NCBI GenBank assembly: GCA_030848705.1
Contig: CM061240.1
Location: 129,382,998 to 129,446,997, forward strand
Direction: 5' to 3'
Source: Heracleum sosnowskyi
Taxonomy: Eukaryota > Streptophyta > Magnoliopsida > Apiales > Apiaceae
DNA length: 64,000 nucleotides
Shown: in pieces, positions 11,383-24,211 of the stretch
How the letters are laid out: each line of letters starts with the position of its first letter
Position numbering within the stretch: the stretch's first letter is position 1
Translations under genes and position numbers: made by a program
The notes under the pieces: model-generated
Database searches by the model: none
Seen by the model: the letters and a program-made list of their open reading frames with translations, nothing else
Told to the model about the DNA's origin: nothing

Positions 11383-11651
11383 TTGAAAGAAGTGAAGAAG
11401 ATCATGTGGAAGAGCTAGAAAGAGCTGAAAAGAAATTGCTATCAGACTATATCAGGACAGTGCCTGATATTCAAGAAATCAAGTAAAGTCTGACTGTAAG
11501 TTTTTAATATGTTTTCTATTCTAAGTCAAATTTAAACTCTGTTTTAAATTAAACTCTGTTATATGTTAAACACTGCATTTGTTAAATGTTTTTGACATCA
11601 TCAATTATATGTTTAACTTGTACATTTTATTATGAACAAGTTGGGGGAGAT
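11383..11651 (+). other. ORF3 remnant, 3' spacer and polypurine tract (B1)
   Basis: Up to 11486 this is the frameshifted end of ORF3. The rest is non-coding and includes TTTTTGACATCATCA near 11588 and the tract TTGGGGGAGAT just before the LTR. Confidence 0.75.
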
Positions 11652-12195
11652 TGTTAGATATAATTGCTGACGTTTGTTTATCAGTGTTTAAGCAACAGGT
11701 ACTGACCAGAGTTTATCAAAAGCCGGTCAGAGTTTAATTAAACTCTGACAGGGTGAAGAGTTTAAAGGAAGCCGGTCAGAGTTTATTTAGAGTCTGACAA
11801 GGTGATAGTTGAATTAGCTGTCGGTGCTGAATTGAAGATTCTAGAAGCAATATATTCTGAAGATGGAAAGAAGCAGAATATATTGATACAGCTAAGGAAA
11901 CAGAATAGAAGATAAGAAGCAATCCTTAATTGATATAACTTGTATAGCTAATTTGTAGGAATATCAATTAGATAAGGATTGTGTAACTGTGTACTATATA
12001 AACACAGATAGGTTATCCCTAGAAGGGATGCGAACATTGAATATATTATTCTTGTAACCTAGTAGCTCTTTGTGATTCGTTAACATCATAAAGAGAGAAG
12101 CTGTTAATATAAATACAGTTTGTTGATTCATAAACTGTGTTCTTGATTGTTATTCTCATATATACTTGATTATATATTGTGTATTCGGCCTAACA
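11652..12195 (+). repeat. 3' LTR of B1, 544 bp
   Basis: TGTTAGATATAATTGC...CGGCCTAACA. U3 contains repeated CAGAGTTTA / AACTCTGAC / AGTCTGAC, the family B motif. A TATA box (CTATATAAA) lies at about 11994-12002 and an R-region hairpin at 12066-12095. It is 48 bp longer than the B2 LTRs, mainly through extra motif-rich DNA in U3. Confidence 0.9.
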
Positions 12196-12218
12196 GAATC
12201 CTTTTAAGGAGGGGAGAC
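12196..12218 (+). promoter_or_regulatory. 3' end and polypurine tract of a gypsy element
   Basis: GAATCCTTTTAAGGAGGGGA followed by GAC, then the LTR. The AAGGAGGGGAGA tract is the type seen before chromovirus-type gypsy 3' LTRs. B1 inserted about 20 bp upstream of this LTR. Confidence 0.6.
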
Positions 12219-15200
12219 TATAATAACCCGAATTTTTGGAAAAATTTAAAACTTTTCTTATTATGATTAAGTGCATCAGTGAATAGTGAAATTGGTAAAT
12301 GAATAGTGATTTTGAGGATTAAGAAAATTTTTCATGCCACCTATGTACGAGACGTAGTGTGGATATTCCAAAGTCATATTAGTGATCTACGGAGTAAATA
12401 AGTGAATGCAAAGACGATCGGAATTCAGAAATTCCAAATTTTATTTTGGTGTAGTATTTGACCGGGCAGCAAATTATATATTATTATATTCAAGAAATGA
12501 GATATTAAAATTGAGGATTTGAGGATTTAATATTTTGGAATTTTATTATTTTATTAAAGTCGATTTAAGGATTCGATTGTTGGAATGAATAGTGAATAGT
12601 TACTATTCACTGCGAAAATCGCGTAGAGTTTTATTCGCTCTTTAGAAAATATTTCGAATCGTTTCAAGAGGAACAAGGCAACATTTACAGGATTAAATAT
12701 AGACATGGAAGTAACATGTAACAAGATTAATTCGAGGGAGGCAACATTTGGATCATACATGTGAAAGGAAACGAACCAGTAAAGTTACTTTATCTGAGCC
12801 AGTGCATGCTTGACAAGTGTCAAGAGATGAGGCAACCAAAATGTGATGACTCACCCCTCTTTTATACAAATATCAGCATACTTATCTATTTATCAAAACA
12901 AAAAGAAAAAGAAGAGGAAGAACTCTCCCCCCCATTTTTCGGCTAAAACAGAACTGCCGGATTGTAACTTTCATATCTCCTTCATTTCTCGGTGGCAAAT
13001 TGCGATCTATAGCTTGTTGGAAAGGTCTTGAGATAACCTACATTTAGTATTTCACAAGTTTCTTCCATTTGATCAAGGTAAGACCTTCGTGTTTCCAGTT
13101 CTTTAAACCGGTGTATAGTAACTCCGAAAGTTTCATGACTTGTTCTTGATTTCTTTTGCAAGTTTAAGGATGATAACCATGGATAAAGACTCTCTTAAGG
13201 CCTACAAGCTCTGGTTGTGTGTTTAAGGATTCAAGTAAGGTATACAACTCATCCACCCTTTGATTTATGTTGAGATTTAAGTGAAGTTTCTAGTAATGTT
13301 TAAGAATAAGCATGATTATGGAATTTGGAGTATGTATGGTTAATTCTTGATGGATACTTGTTGTTGGTTGATGTTGGTGATATGTTCTTGAAGTATATAA
13401 ACTGATTATGTTGTAAACATGTTTGCGTTGTTGAATTGATTTGGTTTTAAGAGGTTTTGACATAACAAAAACCGGGAAACGTTACGATTATAGCCGTCGT
13501 AATGCCCATTTGATTTAAGGCTGTTTTGAGCAAGAATTACGAACTGGTCTTGGAATATTTTTGGGCAACACTGACCATGAACATGTAGGCCTTGTTTTAA
13601 GGTTTGTTTTGGTATAAAGATCATGTCGTTACGATTTACGGTTTAAGAGAAAAGTAAGTTTTAGTAAACGTCGTTCGGAGGAACAACCCCTCTCTGGTCA
13701 GTCACTTTGAGGCTATGTTTGGACCACTTAGAAGCCATATTAAAAGGTGAAACTTTGAGGAATAATGCTAGAGACAGTTAGGAAGGCTCACGAAAAAGAT
13801 TCGGATTAAAAAGATTATTTTTCGATTTTATAAAAATGTTTTAGCCGAAGTTGCGCAAGTGAAAACCACTAAGAGCATGACTTAGAAACCGATGTTGTAA
13901 ATGGTTAAGTATAACTTGTATTCGAGGATCGATTTCGGACTAAACCTACGACTTAAGTGATTGTCGACTAAACGTGGACTTAGTATGAGCCTATAACGAG
14001 CTAGTAATTCCTTGGTTGTGTTTCGCTTAAATGTTTAAGCGTTGAGTACAAGTGGATTATCCAGGGGATTAATCGTGCGTTTTCTTTGACTTTGTCTAGA
14101 TTGTCTGGCATCGTCGCGAACCCCTATCACTTCTCGAGCATCAGGCAAGTTTCTAAAACCATATTTTGAAGTATGCATATACTAGATGCAAGTTTTCTTG
14201 TCCTATGCTATGTTTTCCATTAATTATACTAATGATGCATACGATATGATATTATGCATGTTTTCAAACCTTACATCGTATATAGATGTAATGGTATTAA
14301 AAATGTTGAGACGTAATATATGCATATGATAGATGCATGCTAGTTTTCGAACCTATGCCTCTATAAACTGTTGTTGTGATAAATAAAAGATATTGAGATA
14401 TATGCTATGTGTTCATAAATTCGAATCGATATTTATGATGCTAAGTATAAGTTGGACTTATAAGCTATGGTTATGGTAATATATATATATATATAAGTCG
14501 ATATGTCAAGAAAAACCCTCAGTAGGGGGTATATACTCTGTATTTATACTACGGACCGGGAATGGTATCAGTTGTTATCTAGGGTTATATTATTATTATT
14601 TTATCCATTCTTTTGTTAAGAAAGTAATTGAGGATTACTTCTAAATAAATATTCTTTATTAAATATAGTTTTCATTAAGTATTTAAGGCCCTACTTCTTA
14701 AGGAAGTATATTGTGAAAATTATTCTTTAACCCTAGATAACCAATAAAGTTTTATTCAGACAATTATAAATATAATTAGGGAAGGTTCCCACATCTATTT
14801 CCCTTTTAAGTCTATATTCGGAAAGACTTAAATGTTCGCTCAAACTACAAGACTCATGGGACCTTTCTCAAGATTTTATGTTTGTCCCAAGTGGACTGCC
14901 CGGTCCTAAATCTTTTTGAAACTATTTATTTAACAGCTTTGTATGCTACCATCAAAATGATTTTGATTACTTCCTCAAGACTCGAGGAGTAAGATCAGCG
15001 GAATAAGTTGTATCCATGAACAAGCATCAGCTTGGGAAATATGGGTGAATTTTCCTTTCCAACCAGATATGACTACTTTGTGGAGTCGTATACTAGGGGA
15101 AAAAGGGAAAGGAACTTTATGTTTCAGAACTATGGATTTTCTTGAACTCGGAGAATATGTAAGGGACTGAGTGGCGACCTGTCCCCTAAGGGAATTACGC

Positions 15201-16473
15201 GTAGACCGACAGTCTATGAACGGGTCTGTTTTCCCCTTAGATTATCAGTATGTGCTCGACCGTAGGGTAAGAGAAGAGTATCAGACCGGCGGTCTATGAA
15301 TGGGTCTGCTCTTCCCCCTACAACCGAAGGCGGGGAGGTAGGTCAGTTAGCGTCTGTCTATTTTCCCTTCTACGTAGAAAAACATCAGTGGAGATCCGCC
15401 TTGCGACTGATCATCGTAGAGGTATCCCTGTCGCCCAGAATCTCCGTCTACAGTTCATCATCCATGAAAGAAAATGTTTTATGCAAGTTATCAGAGGAAG
15501 AACATGTTTTAAGCAAGCTTCCAGCAAAGAAAAGTTATTCAAGTTTATTCAAGTTCATGCAAGTTTATTCAAGTTTAGAAAGTGGATTGGAAATATTTTG
15601 CCTTGTCTTTATTTCCAAATTATGATATGAGGTAAATGTTTGATATGAAAGATGATATGGAATTTTCCTTATAACTTCATCTTTTAAGTTATATGTTGAT
15701 AGTCTGCTTATATTCTATATAGCAGATATTTTACGAAAAGGATATACTGAGTTATCTTGCTACTTCTTCGTTTATAATACACTAGAACTTTGTTCATAGT
15801 ATGAATATCGAAAGTTGCAGAGTATTATGGAAATGATATTTGAAGTACAGTAATGGTACTATTTTTTTTGGAATACATTCCGATAAGGAAATGATTTCAG
15901 TATCGAGATATTTTGACAAATTATTGTCTTATACCCGCTTTATTTCTAGGTTGGATTAAAGGCAGAATTATGCCATACTTTCATTACCTTGCTGAGCTAT
16001 CGCTCACTCTTGCTATTATTTTATATATATTATATAGCAGCGAAGCAGGATGCCAATGGGACGGCACATACCTCGCAAGGCGTTTCCATAAACAGTTTCT
16101 AGCAGTGATCCTGAGAGTAGTACGAACCAATCGAATCAGGCTACGGCTTTTGGTATTCAACTTATGTATAGACATGAATGGTATAAGAGGATTGCGAGCA
16201 TCCGAAGGCTTAGTTGGTAATGTAACAATACTTAGAAATTGTATCAGTAACAGATTCAAAAGACATTTGGGTATTGTATTAAATATTATTTATTCCGCAG
16301 TTGTTGTAGTGTGTCGTTTCTGAGACTCTAACCTGTGTGTGTGTGTGTGTGAGACATATATGGTGGGGTCTTGAGCAGGTGAATTATGAATGGTGTGAGT
16401 AATACAGGTAAGGCAAGGAGTACATGGATCGTGACAACCCTAAATCCCTGACCCCGGATTTGGGGCTGTTACA
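12219..16473 (+). repeat. Long LTR (about 4.25 kb) of a probable chromovirus-type gypsy element
   Basis: The left end TATAATAACCCGAATTTTTGG follows a polypurine tract; the right end is ...GGGGCTGTTACA, a common end for Tekay/Del-type chromovirus LTRs. Directly right, at 16474, Athila gag begins in frame, so the element sits in Athila gag. No second copy is in the window, so the boundaries and single-LTR nature rest on end motifs only. It has no convincing gene: short ORFs near 15296-15630 and 15913-16323 lack known motifs. Minor repeats: an (AT)n run near 14480, a (GT)n run near 16332-16352, and an imperfect duplication at about 15200 and 15283 (GACCG-C-GTCTATGAA-GGGTCTG). Confidence 0.55.
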
Positions 16474-17335
16474 ACCAGTGCCTAATGTTTATCATCCGAA
16501 TAACAGGAACCATCCTAACTTCAGCTGGAGTAACAATCAAGGAGGCCAGAATCAACCCCAACAGCCATATCAGCAGTATGGATCTAGGCCATATAACCCT
16601 TCTGGCCAACAGCAGCAGTATGCTCCAAGGCAACCATATCAACCACCAGGGTTTCAACAACCATCTCAAGGCAATGTTGGTCAATCGTCTAATGAAAAAT
16701 CTGAATTGGAGGAATTGAGGCTAATGTGCAAGAGTCAAGCTGTTTCTATCAAGACTCTGGAGAATCAAATCGGTCAGATTGCCAATGCATTGTTGAATAG
16801 ACCACAAGGAACTCTCCCTAGTGATACGGAAGCTAATCATGGCAAGAGAGAGGTCAAGGAACATGTCAAAGCAGTTACTTTGCGATCTGGAAATGTTACG
16901 GGTGACCAGAACTCATAAACTGAGGAAAACGAAAAAATTTCTGGATTCCCAACAGAAAGTGGGCGCGCCCGCGCCCTACCAAGCGCCCCCGCGCCTGATG
17001 TTCTGCCAGAAAGTGAAGAAAAAGTGGAAAAATCCAGTTTGGGGGAAAACGAAGCGGAAAAGCTTGACCTTTATACTGAGAAATCTGTTCTGAAGCAGAA
17101 TACAGAGACCAAGGAGGTCTATCCTCCTCCGCCATTCCCTAAACGTCTTCAGAAACAGAAGTTGGACAAGCAGTTTGCTAAGTTTTTGGAGGTTTTCAAG
17201 AAGTTGCAGATCAACATACCTTTTGCGGAAGCTCTAGAACAAATGCCGAGCTACGCAAAGTTCATGAAGGGTATTCTATCTCGGAAGTTGAAGCTCGAGG
17301 AGTTAGAGACCGTCGCTCTAACAGGAAGAATGTAG
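16474..17335 (+). pseudogene. gag: Athila gag, 3' part
   Basis: Encodes the C-terminal part of the capsid protein that packages element RNA. Visible: HPNFSWSNNQGG, a Gln/Pro-rich region, an ENQIGQIANALL helix, then the gag-protease linker with PFPKRLQKQKLDKQF and a FAEALEQMPSYAKFMK block. The start was removed by the gypsy LTR insertion at 16473. A TAA at 16916-16918 interrupts the frame, which then continues in the same frame to 17335. A one-base insertion near 17322-17327 shifts the frame at the protease boundary. A pair of GC-rich motifs (16962-16995) is read in frame as Arg/Ala/Pro codons. Confidence 0.85.
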
Positions 17336-17336
17336 T

Positions 17337-19486
17337 GCTATCCTACAGTAGAAGTTACCTCCAAAACTCAAGGATCCAGGGAGTTTCACCATACCGTGCA
17401 CTATCGGCAATCTATCTTTCAACAAGTGCTTGTGTGACTTGGGAGCTAGCATTAATCTGATGTCGTTGTCTGTTTTCATGCAACTTGGGTTGCCGGAGCC
17501 TAAACCTACAAACATGTCTTTGCAGCTGGCTGATCGGTCGATCACATATCCAAGGGGCATAGTGGAGGATGTTCTGGTTAGAGTGGATAAGCTTATTTTC
17601 CCTGCTGATTTTGTGATTCTGGACTTTGAGGAAGACAAGAAGATTCCTATTATCTTGGGAAGACCGTTCTTAGCTACAGGCCGTACTTTGATCGATGTGC
17701 AGAAATGTGAGCTTACAATGAGGGTGCATGACCAGAATGTCACCTTCAGTGTGTTCAATGCAATGAAGTTTCCTACAGAGGAAGAAGAATGTTTTTCAGT
17801 GGACTTGGTTGAGTCTGCGGTGTACACGGAGATTGGTCAATTGCTTAAGTCAGATACATTGGAGAAGGTACTAATAGGGGATTCTGAGACGGAAGACAAA
17901 GAAAGAGAAGAGCAACTGCAGTACTTGAATGCTTCTCCGTGGAAAAGAAAGATTGATATGCCATTTGATTCTCTTGGCATAGCTGAGCTGAAAAATTCTC
18001 AGGAGCGTCTCAAGCCATCTATTGAAGAAGCTCCTACTCTTGAACTTAAACCACTACCGGAGCACTTGAGGTATGCTTTTTTAGGTGATGCATCTACTTT
18101 ACCTGTGATTATTGCATCTAACTTGTCAGGTAGTGAAGAAGAAAAACTCTTGAGAATTCTGAGAGAGTTCAAGTCAGCCATTGGGTGGACCATAGCGGAT
18201 ATCAAGGGAATCAGCCCTTCGTATTGCATGCATAAGATTCCGCTTGAACCAGGAAGTAAGCCAACAGTGGATCCTCAAAGGAGGCTCAATCCTATCATGA
18301 AAGAGGTAGTGAAGAAAGAAATTCTTAAGTGGCTGGATGCAGGCATTATCTATCCTATTTCAGACAGCTCGTGGGTGAGTCTGGTGCAATGTGTGCCTAA
18401 GAAAGGAGGCATGACAGTGGTTGCTAATGAGAAGAATGAGCTCATCCCTACTCGAACAGTTACAGGGTGGAGAATTTGCATGGACTATCGAAAGCTGAAT
18501 AAAGCCACCAGAAAAGATCACTTCCCTCTTCCGTTCATTGATCAGATGCTAGACAGGTTGGATGGTCATGAGTTCTATTGCCTTCTGGATGGTTATTCAG
18601 GTTACAATCAGATTTGTATTGCTCCAGAGGATCAGGAGAAGACCACATTCACATGTCCGTTTGGCACTTTTGCGTTCCGTCACGTTTCTTTCGGACTCTG
18701 TGGTGCACCAGCAACTTTTCAGAGGTGTATGATGGCTATCTTTTCAGATATGATTGGCATTAATGTGGAGGTGTTCATGGATGACTTCTCCGTGTTTGGA
18801 ACTTCTTATGACCAGTGCCTACAGAATCTTGGCATGGTGCTGAAAAAGTGTGTTGAGACCAATTTGGTGCTCAATTGGGAAAAATGTCACTTCATGGTGC
18901 AGGAAGGAATCATTCTTGGGCATAAGGTTTCTAGCAAGGGGCTTGAAGTGGATAAGGCCAAGGTGGAGACAATTGAAAATCTTCCTCCACCAATCTCAGT
19001 TAAGGGAATCCGCAGTTTTCTTGGTCATGCGGGGTTCTATCGGCGATTCATTCAAGACTTTGCCAAAATCTCCAAACCTTTATGTAATCTGTTGGAGAAG
19101 GATGTTCCTTTCAAATTTGATGAAGAGTGCTTAGCTGCTTTCGAGCTTTTGAAGAAGAAGTTGACTACTACCCCCATTATCACTGCACCTGATTGGGGGG
19201 AACCTTTTGAGTTGATGTGTGATTCTAGTGACTATGCAGTGGGAGCTGTTCTTGGCCAAAGGAAGAACAAGGTGTTTCATGTTATCTACTATGCTAGCAA
19301 AACCCTCAACGATGCGCAGCTGAATTATACTACTACAGAGAAGGAACTCTTAGCTATTGTTTATAGTTTCGAGAAATTCAGGTCATATTTGCTTGGAACG
19401 AAGGTAGTAGTCTATACTGATCATGCATCCATTCGTTATCTGATTTCTAAGAAAGATTCAAAGCCTCGGTTGATTCGTTGGGTTCT
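17337..19486 (+). pseudogene. pol: Athila pol: protease, reverse transcriptase, RNase H
   Basis: After a TAG at 17349-17351 the frame is clean to the B2 insertion. Protease: CDLGASINLM with the catalytic Asp (near 17438) and a second loop ILGRPFLATG. RT: MDYRKLNKATRKDHFPLPF, LLDGYSGYNQI, FGLCGAPATFQR and the catalytic FMDDF (near 18775). RNase H: CDSSDYAVGAVLGQ, TEKELLAIVYS, YTDHASIRYL. The frame stops at 19486 because B2 is inserted within the codons for Arg-Trp-Val-Leu. Protein would act in cytoplasmic particles. Apart from upstream lesions and the insertion the enzyme core looks well preserved. Confidence 0.93.
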
Positions 19487-19982
19487 TGTTAGATATAATT
19501 GCTGACGTTTGTTCATCAGTGTTTAAGCAACAGGTGATCATCAGAGTTTACATGGAAGCCAGTCAGAGTTTGTTAAAGTCTGACGTGGTGATAGTTGAAT
19601 TAGCTGTCGGTGCTGAATTGAATATTCTAGAAGCAATATATTCTGAAGATGGAAAGAAGCAGAATATATTGATACAGCTAAGGAAACGGAATAGAAGATA
19701 AGAAGCAATCCTTAATTGATATAAATTGTATAGCTAACTTATAGGAATATCAATTAGAGATGGATTGTATGTAGCTGTGTACTATATAAACACAGATAGG
19801 TTATCCCTAGAAGGGATGCGATTATTGAAATATTATTCTTGTAACCTAGTAGCTCTTTGTGATTCATTAACATCACTAAGAGAGAATTATTTAATATAAT
19901 TCAGTTTGTTGATTTACAAACTTGTGTTCTTGATTGTTATTCTCATACATACTTGATTACATATTGTGTATTCGGCCTAACA
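19487..19982 (+). repeat. 5' LTR of B2, 496 bp
   Basis: TGTTAGATATAATT...CGGCCTAACA. Family B motifs in U3, TATA box CTATATAAA at 19782-19790, R-region hairpin 19853-19882. No difference to the 3' LTR found by eye. Confidence 0.96.
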
Positions 19983-19984
19983 AT

Positions 19985-19996
19985 TGGTATCAGAGC
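19985..19996 (+). promoter_or_regulatory. Primer-binding site (B2)
   Basis: TGGTATCAGAGC, complementary to the 3' end of plant initiator methionine tRNA, two bases after the LTR. Confidence 0.93.
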
Positions 19997-20045
19997 TTGA
20001 GCTGTTTAATATATACAGTTTTACGATTCAAACACAGTAATAATC

Positions 20046-22371
20046 ATGTCTGAAGAAAATCAAGCTCCTCCCAAGGTTGAACAGGTTAAACCTAATTCTG
20101 TGAGTCGATATGAAACAATCAGGGTTCCAATTCTCAGGCCAGTGGAGTATCCAATTTGGAAGGTGAAGATGACCATGTTTCTGGAGGCTACAGATCCAGA
20201 ATATCTTGACAGAATTTATGATGGTCCTCATAATCCAACCAAACTAGCCCCTGTTGTTGCTGGCCAAGAACAAAAGACTGTTCCAAAGGAGAAGAAAGAT
20301 TATACTCCTGAGGACATCTCATCTCTTGCAAAAGATGCAAAGGTTAGACATCTTCTCCACAGTGCTTTAGATAATGTTATGTCTAACAGAGTAATTGGTT
20401 GCAAAACTGCAAAAGAAATCTGGGATGCTTTGGAAGTCAGGTGTCAAGGAACCACTGCTATAAAGAAAAACAGGAAGACAATACTCACACAGGAGTATGA
20501 GCACTTTGATTCAAGACCTAATGAAACCTTGACTGAGACTTATGACAGATTTTGCAAACTATAGAATGATCTGTCTCTGGTTGATAAAGAATATGAGCTT
20601 GAAGAGTCAAATCTCAAATTTCTCTTATCCCTACCTGAAAGATGGGATTTAAAGGCGACAACAATCAGAGATAATTATGATCTTGCAGATACAGATCTTG
20701 ATGAGATCTATGGATTGTTAAAGACTCATGAACTTGAGATAGAACAAAGAAACAGGAGATCAAGCAGGAAGACAAAATCTGTTGCTCTCAAAGTTGAGGA
20801 GAAGCCCATCAAGAAGGAATCATCAAGGAAGAAAGCCAAGGGAAAGGCTTTAGTCATTAAATCTGAAAGTGAGTCATCAAACTCTGATGATGACTCAAAC
20901 TCTGATGAAGCTTCTGACTCTGAGGATGATGAAGAACAGATGATGCAAATGGCTGCATTGATGGTGAAGACCTTAAAGAAGATGGGATTCAAGAACTTCA
21001 AGAAAGGAAGAGATTCTCAAGGAAAGATTCAAACTCTGAAAGGAAAAGTTTTAGAAAGTCTGATGGAAGGGAGACCAAGTCTGGCAAGAAGGATAAATCT
21101 GAAATCCAGTGCTACAAGTGCAAGGAGATGGGTCACTATGCCCCAGAATGCAAGAAAGGAAAATCTGAGAAAGCACTCATCTCTAAAGGCAAAGACTGGG
21201 CAGATACTTCAGACTCTGATGATGGAGTAAATTATGCTCTTATGGCAACTGTCAAAAATGAGACTGAATCATCTGAAAATAAGGTACCTCTAACTACTTA
21301 TGCTTATGATACTGATAATATATCTGAGTTAAGAGTATATCTGAAAAGCGTACATGTTAGTTATAGGGATCAGACTTTAGAGAATGAGAGAATTAAATCT
21401 GAGAATCTTAGACTTAAAGATAGAAACAAGTTTCTTGAAGGAGAACTTGAAAATATGAAGCAGATTCAAAAAGAAAGAGATGATGCTGTTTATATTGAAC
21501 AGGAGTTGACTAAGAGATATAAGCAGATAGAATCTGATCTAGAAAAAGAAAGAAAAATAATCAAGACTTGGACAAACTCTGGAAGAGACACTCATCAAGT
21601 GTTTCAGACAGAATCTGTAGGTTTAGGCTATTGTGAAAATGATGAACTTAGGTTTAAAGACAAGGTTAAGGTTAAACCACAACTTAAACCTGTGAAATTT
21701 GTTCCAGAGTCCACTAAGTTAAAATCTGTTGTAGTAAGAGAAGCTGATATGGAATCAGATGAAACCTGTGAAAGACAGGAAAATATTATAACAGAAAATC
21801 TTATGGAAGTAGAAGCTGTTAGAAAGCCAGTAAAAACTTGTGAAAAACAGGTCAATGTTGGCTTGATGACAGGAAAACAGTTCAATCATAAGCTCAAAGA
21901 GGTAAAGTCTGCCATGAAACCAAAAGGGTCCAAGAAAAATAGGAATGGGAAGATAGGCATAAATAAAAGAAATAATCATTTGCCTACTGCTGCTGCTCCA
22001 AGGAAACATGTTATAATTGTGGTAGTACTAACCATCTTGCTAGATTTTGCAATAAGAACAAAGATATTAATTCTTTACCTTCTACATCAGGAGTAAAGAA
22101 TGATTATGTAAGGGTTAAACCACAGACTTTATGCACACATTGTGGGAGCACTTGGCATTCTATTTATACTTGTAAGAGTTATCATGCTATTTATCACAAC
22201 TACTATGAGCTAAAACCCAATCTGAAGTGGGTTAGAGCAAACTCTGCAAGTGTAAAGTCTGACAATGTTAGTTTAAACTCTGTTGATAGTGATTCCGCTG
22301 CAAAAGCTAACAATGTTAAGAAAGGCAAAGGATCCAAGCAAGTCTGGATCCTTAAAACTAACTCTTTGTAA
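20046..22371 (+). pseudogene. gag: gag of B2, broken by a stop and two frameshifts
   Basis: Starts MSEENQAPPKVEQ. The UBN2-type capsid region spans about the first 230 codons, then a Lys/Ser/Asp-rich linker with NSD repeats (family B motif), a zinc knuckle CYKCKEMGHYAPEC-type near 21112, a predicted helical region, and two further knuckles near 22015 and 22135. Lesions: TAG at 20562-20564 (Leu in B3), a one-base deletion near 21008, another near 22005. The gag frame ends with TAA near 22369-22371; pol starts downstream in the +1 frame. Gag would form the particle and bind RNA through its knuckles. Confidence 0.9.
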
Positions 22372-22387
22372 TTGGTTGTGATTGTAG

Positions 22388-24211
22388 GGCATAAAAGAGA
22401 GCACCCTTATCTTGGACAATGGATGCTCAGGACACATGACTGGAAATAAAGCCCTGCTATCAGATTATGAGGAGAAGGCTGGCCCAAAGGTTTCCTATGG
22501 AGATGGCAACATAGGACGTACTATGGGATATGGCAATATCAATCTTGGAAGTGTCATCATCACCAATGTAGCTCTAGTCTCAGGACTCAAGCATAATCTG
22601 CTATCTGTGAGTCAAATCTGTGACAGAGGAAACCATGTAGATTTTCATACTGAACACTGTGAAGTTATCAGTAAATCTACTGGAAAAGTTGTTCTAGTTG
22701 GACACAGGCGCAACAACATTTATGAAGCAAGCTTGGTAACAAACTCTGATGGAAAAACAGTGTGTCTGACTGCAAGAATGTCAAATGAAGAGAGTTAGAA
22801 TTGGCATAAGAAGCTCTCTCATCTCAATTTGAACAACATCAATGAGCTAATAAGAAAGGATCTTGTAAGGGGACTTCCAAAATCAATACTCAGTCTAGAT
22901 GGTCTATGTGATTCTTGTCAAAAGGCCAAGCAAAGGAAGTCATCTTTCAAGAGCAAATCTGAATCTTCAGTAGTGGAACCTTATCATCTTCTACATGTTG
23001 ATCTATTTGGACCAGTGAATGTGATGTCTATGGGCAGAAAGAAATATGCTCTAGTAATTGTTGATGAATATACTAGATACACATGGGTGTATTTCTTATC
23101 AAAGAAGGATGAAACTGCTCAAACTCTGTTGGATCATGTAAATCTACTGGACAAAGGATCACAGCACAAAGTCAGAATTATAAGGAGTGATAATGGAACT
23201 GAATTCAGAAACTCAATCATGGAAGCTTTTTGCAAGGAAAGAGGAGTGAAACAAGAATTTTCTGCACCTGGAACTCCACAGCAAAATGGTGTAGTTGAGA
23301 GAAAGAACAGAACTCTAATCGAAGCTGCCAGAACTATGCTAGATGAAGCAAAATTGCCAACTTATTTCTGGGCAGAAGCTGTTCAAACTGCTTGTTTTAC
23401 TCAAAATGCTACACTAATCAACAAAAATGGGAAAACACCATATGAGATGGTGAAAAATAAGAAGCCAAATTTGAAATATTTTCATATATTTGGATGCAAA
23501 TGCTTTGTGTTGAAGACTCATCCTGAACAGTTGACAAAGTTCGAGCTAAAAGCTGATGAAGGAATCTTTGTTGGCTATCCATTGTCAACAAAAGCATTCA
23601 GAGTCTACAATCTGAGAACTAAAGTGATCATGGAATCCATACATGTGTCATTTGATGACAAGAAAATAACTGGACTTGAAGATGACAATGAATATGATCA
23701 ATTGCATTTTGAAAATGAAGATTTATTCTCTGATGATGTAAACTCTGATGAAGCTGGTCTGACAAACTCTGACGAAGCATACTCTGAACCTCTACTGGTA
23801 AATACTGGAGAAACTGGAAATTCTCAAAGTGAACAAAATAGAGAACCAGTTGAGGGGGAGCGTGAAGAAGCTCAACAAGACACAACAAGTGAGTCAGTTG
23901 AGGAAACTGATTCAAACTCTGACAGTTCAAACTCTGAGCCATCCAATTCAGGGGGAGCCTCAGATGCTGCAGAAAGTCAACATATGAATCAGGAGAGCAT
24001 GGATCAAGGGGGAGGATTCAATAATGATACAAGAAACCACTTACCAACAGCAAGAAAGTGGACACAGGCACACACACCTGATCTCATAATTGGAGATCCT
24101 GATGCTAGTGTGAGAACTAGAAGTGCAACAAATAATGAGTGTCTGTATCATGCTTTCTTGTCACAAACAGACTATCTCAGGACAGTGCCTGATATTCAAG
24201 AAATCAAATAA
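22388..24211 (+). pseudogene. pol: pol fragment of B2 (protease edge and integrase) fused to the ORF3 tail
   Basis: Contains the copia protease/integrase region: LDNGCSGHMTG with the zinc finger His-His-Cys-Cys (HKKLSHLN...CDSCQKAKQ), and integrase catalytic residues Asp (HVDLFGP), Asp (RSDNGTEF) and Glu (NGVVERKNR). The protease motif has Asn where B3 has Ser. A TAG at 22796-22798 (Trp in B3) splits it. At 24168-24171 the frame jumps from pol (AFLSQT) to the last codons of ORF3 (DYLRTVP...EIK). Shared bases CAGA at the junction suggest a microhomology deletion. RT and RNase H are absent. Confidence 0.93.

Larger units (their letters stand above)
7545..12195 (+). mobile_element. B1: Sirevirus (Ty1/copia) family B, 3' part
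   Basis: Starts in the spacer between pol and ORF3 (matching 48090-48160 of B3 on the other strand), because A1 is inserted there. It then has ORF3, a polypurine tract and a 544-bp LTR. The missing left part must lie upstream of the window. The DNA after the LTR starts GAATC and continues as a gypsy 3' end, so B1 is itself inserted in that element. Confidence 0.9.

Noticed and set aside
15296..16323. Short ORFs of 80-136 codons inside the long gypsy LTR
   Set aside because: No motif, odd composition, overlapping frames on both strands; they look like chance.
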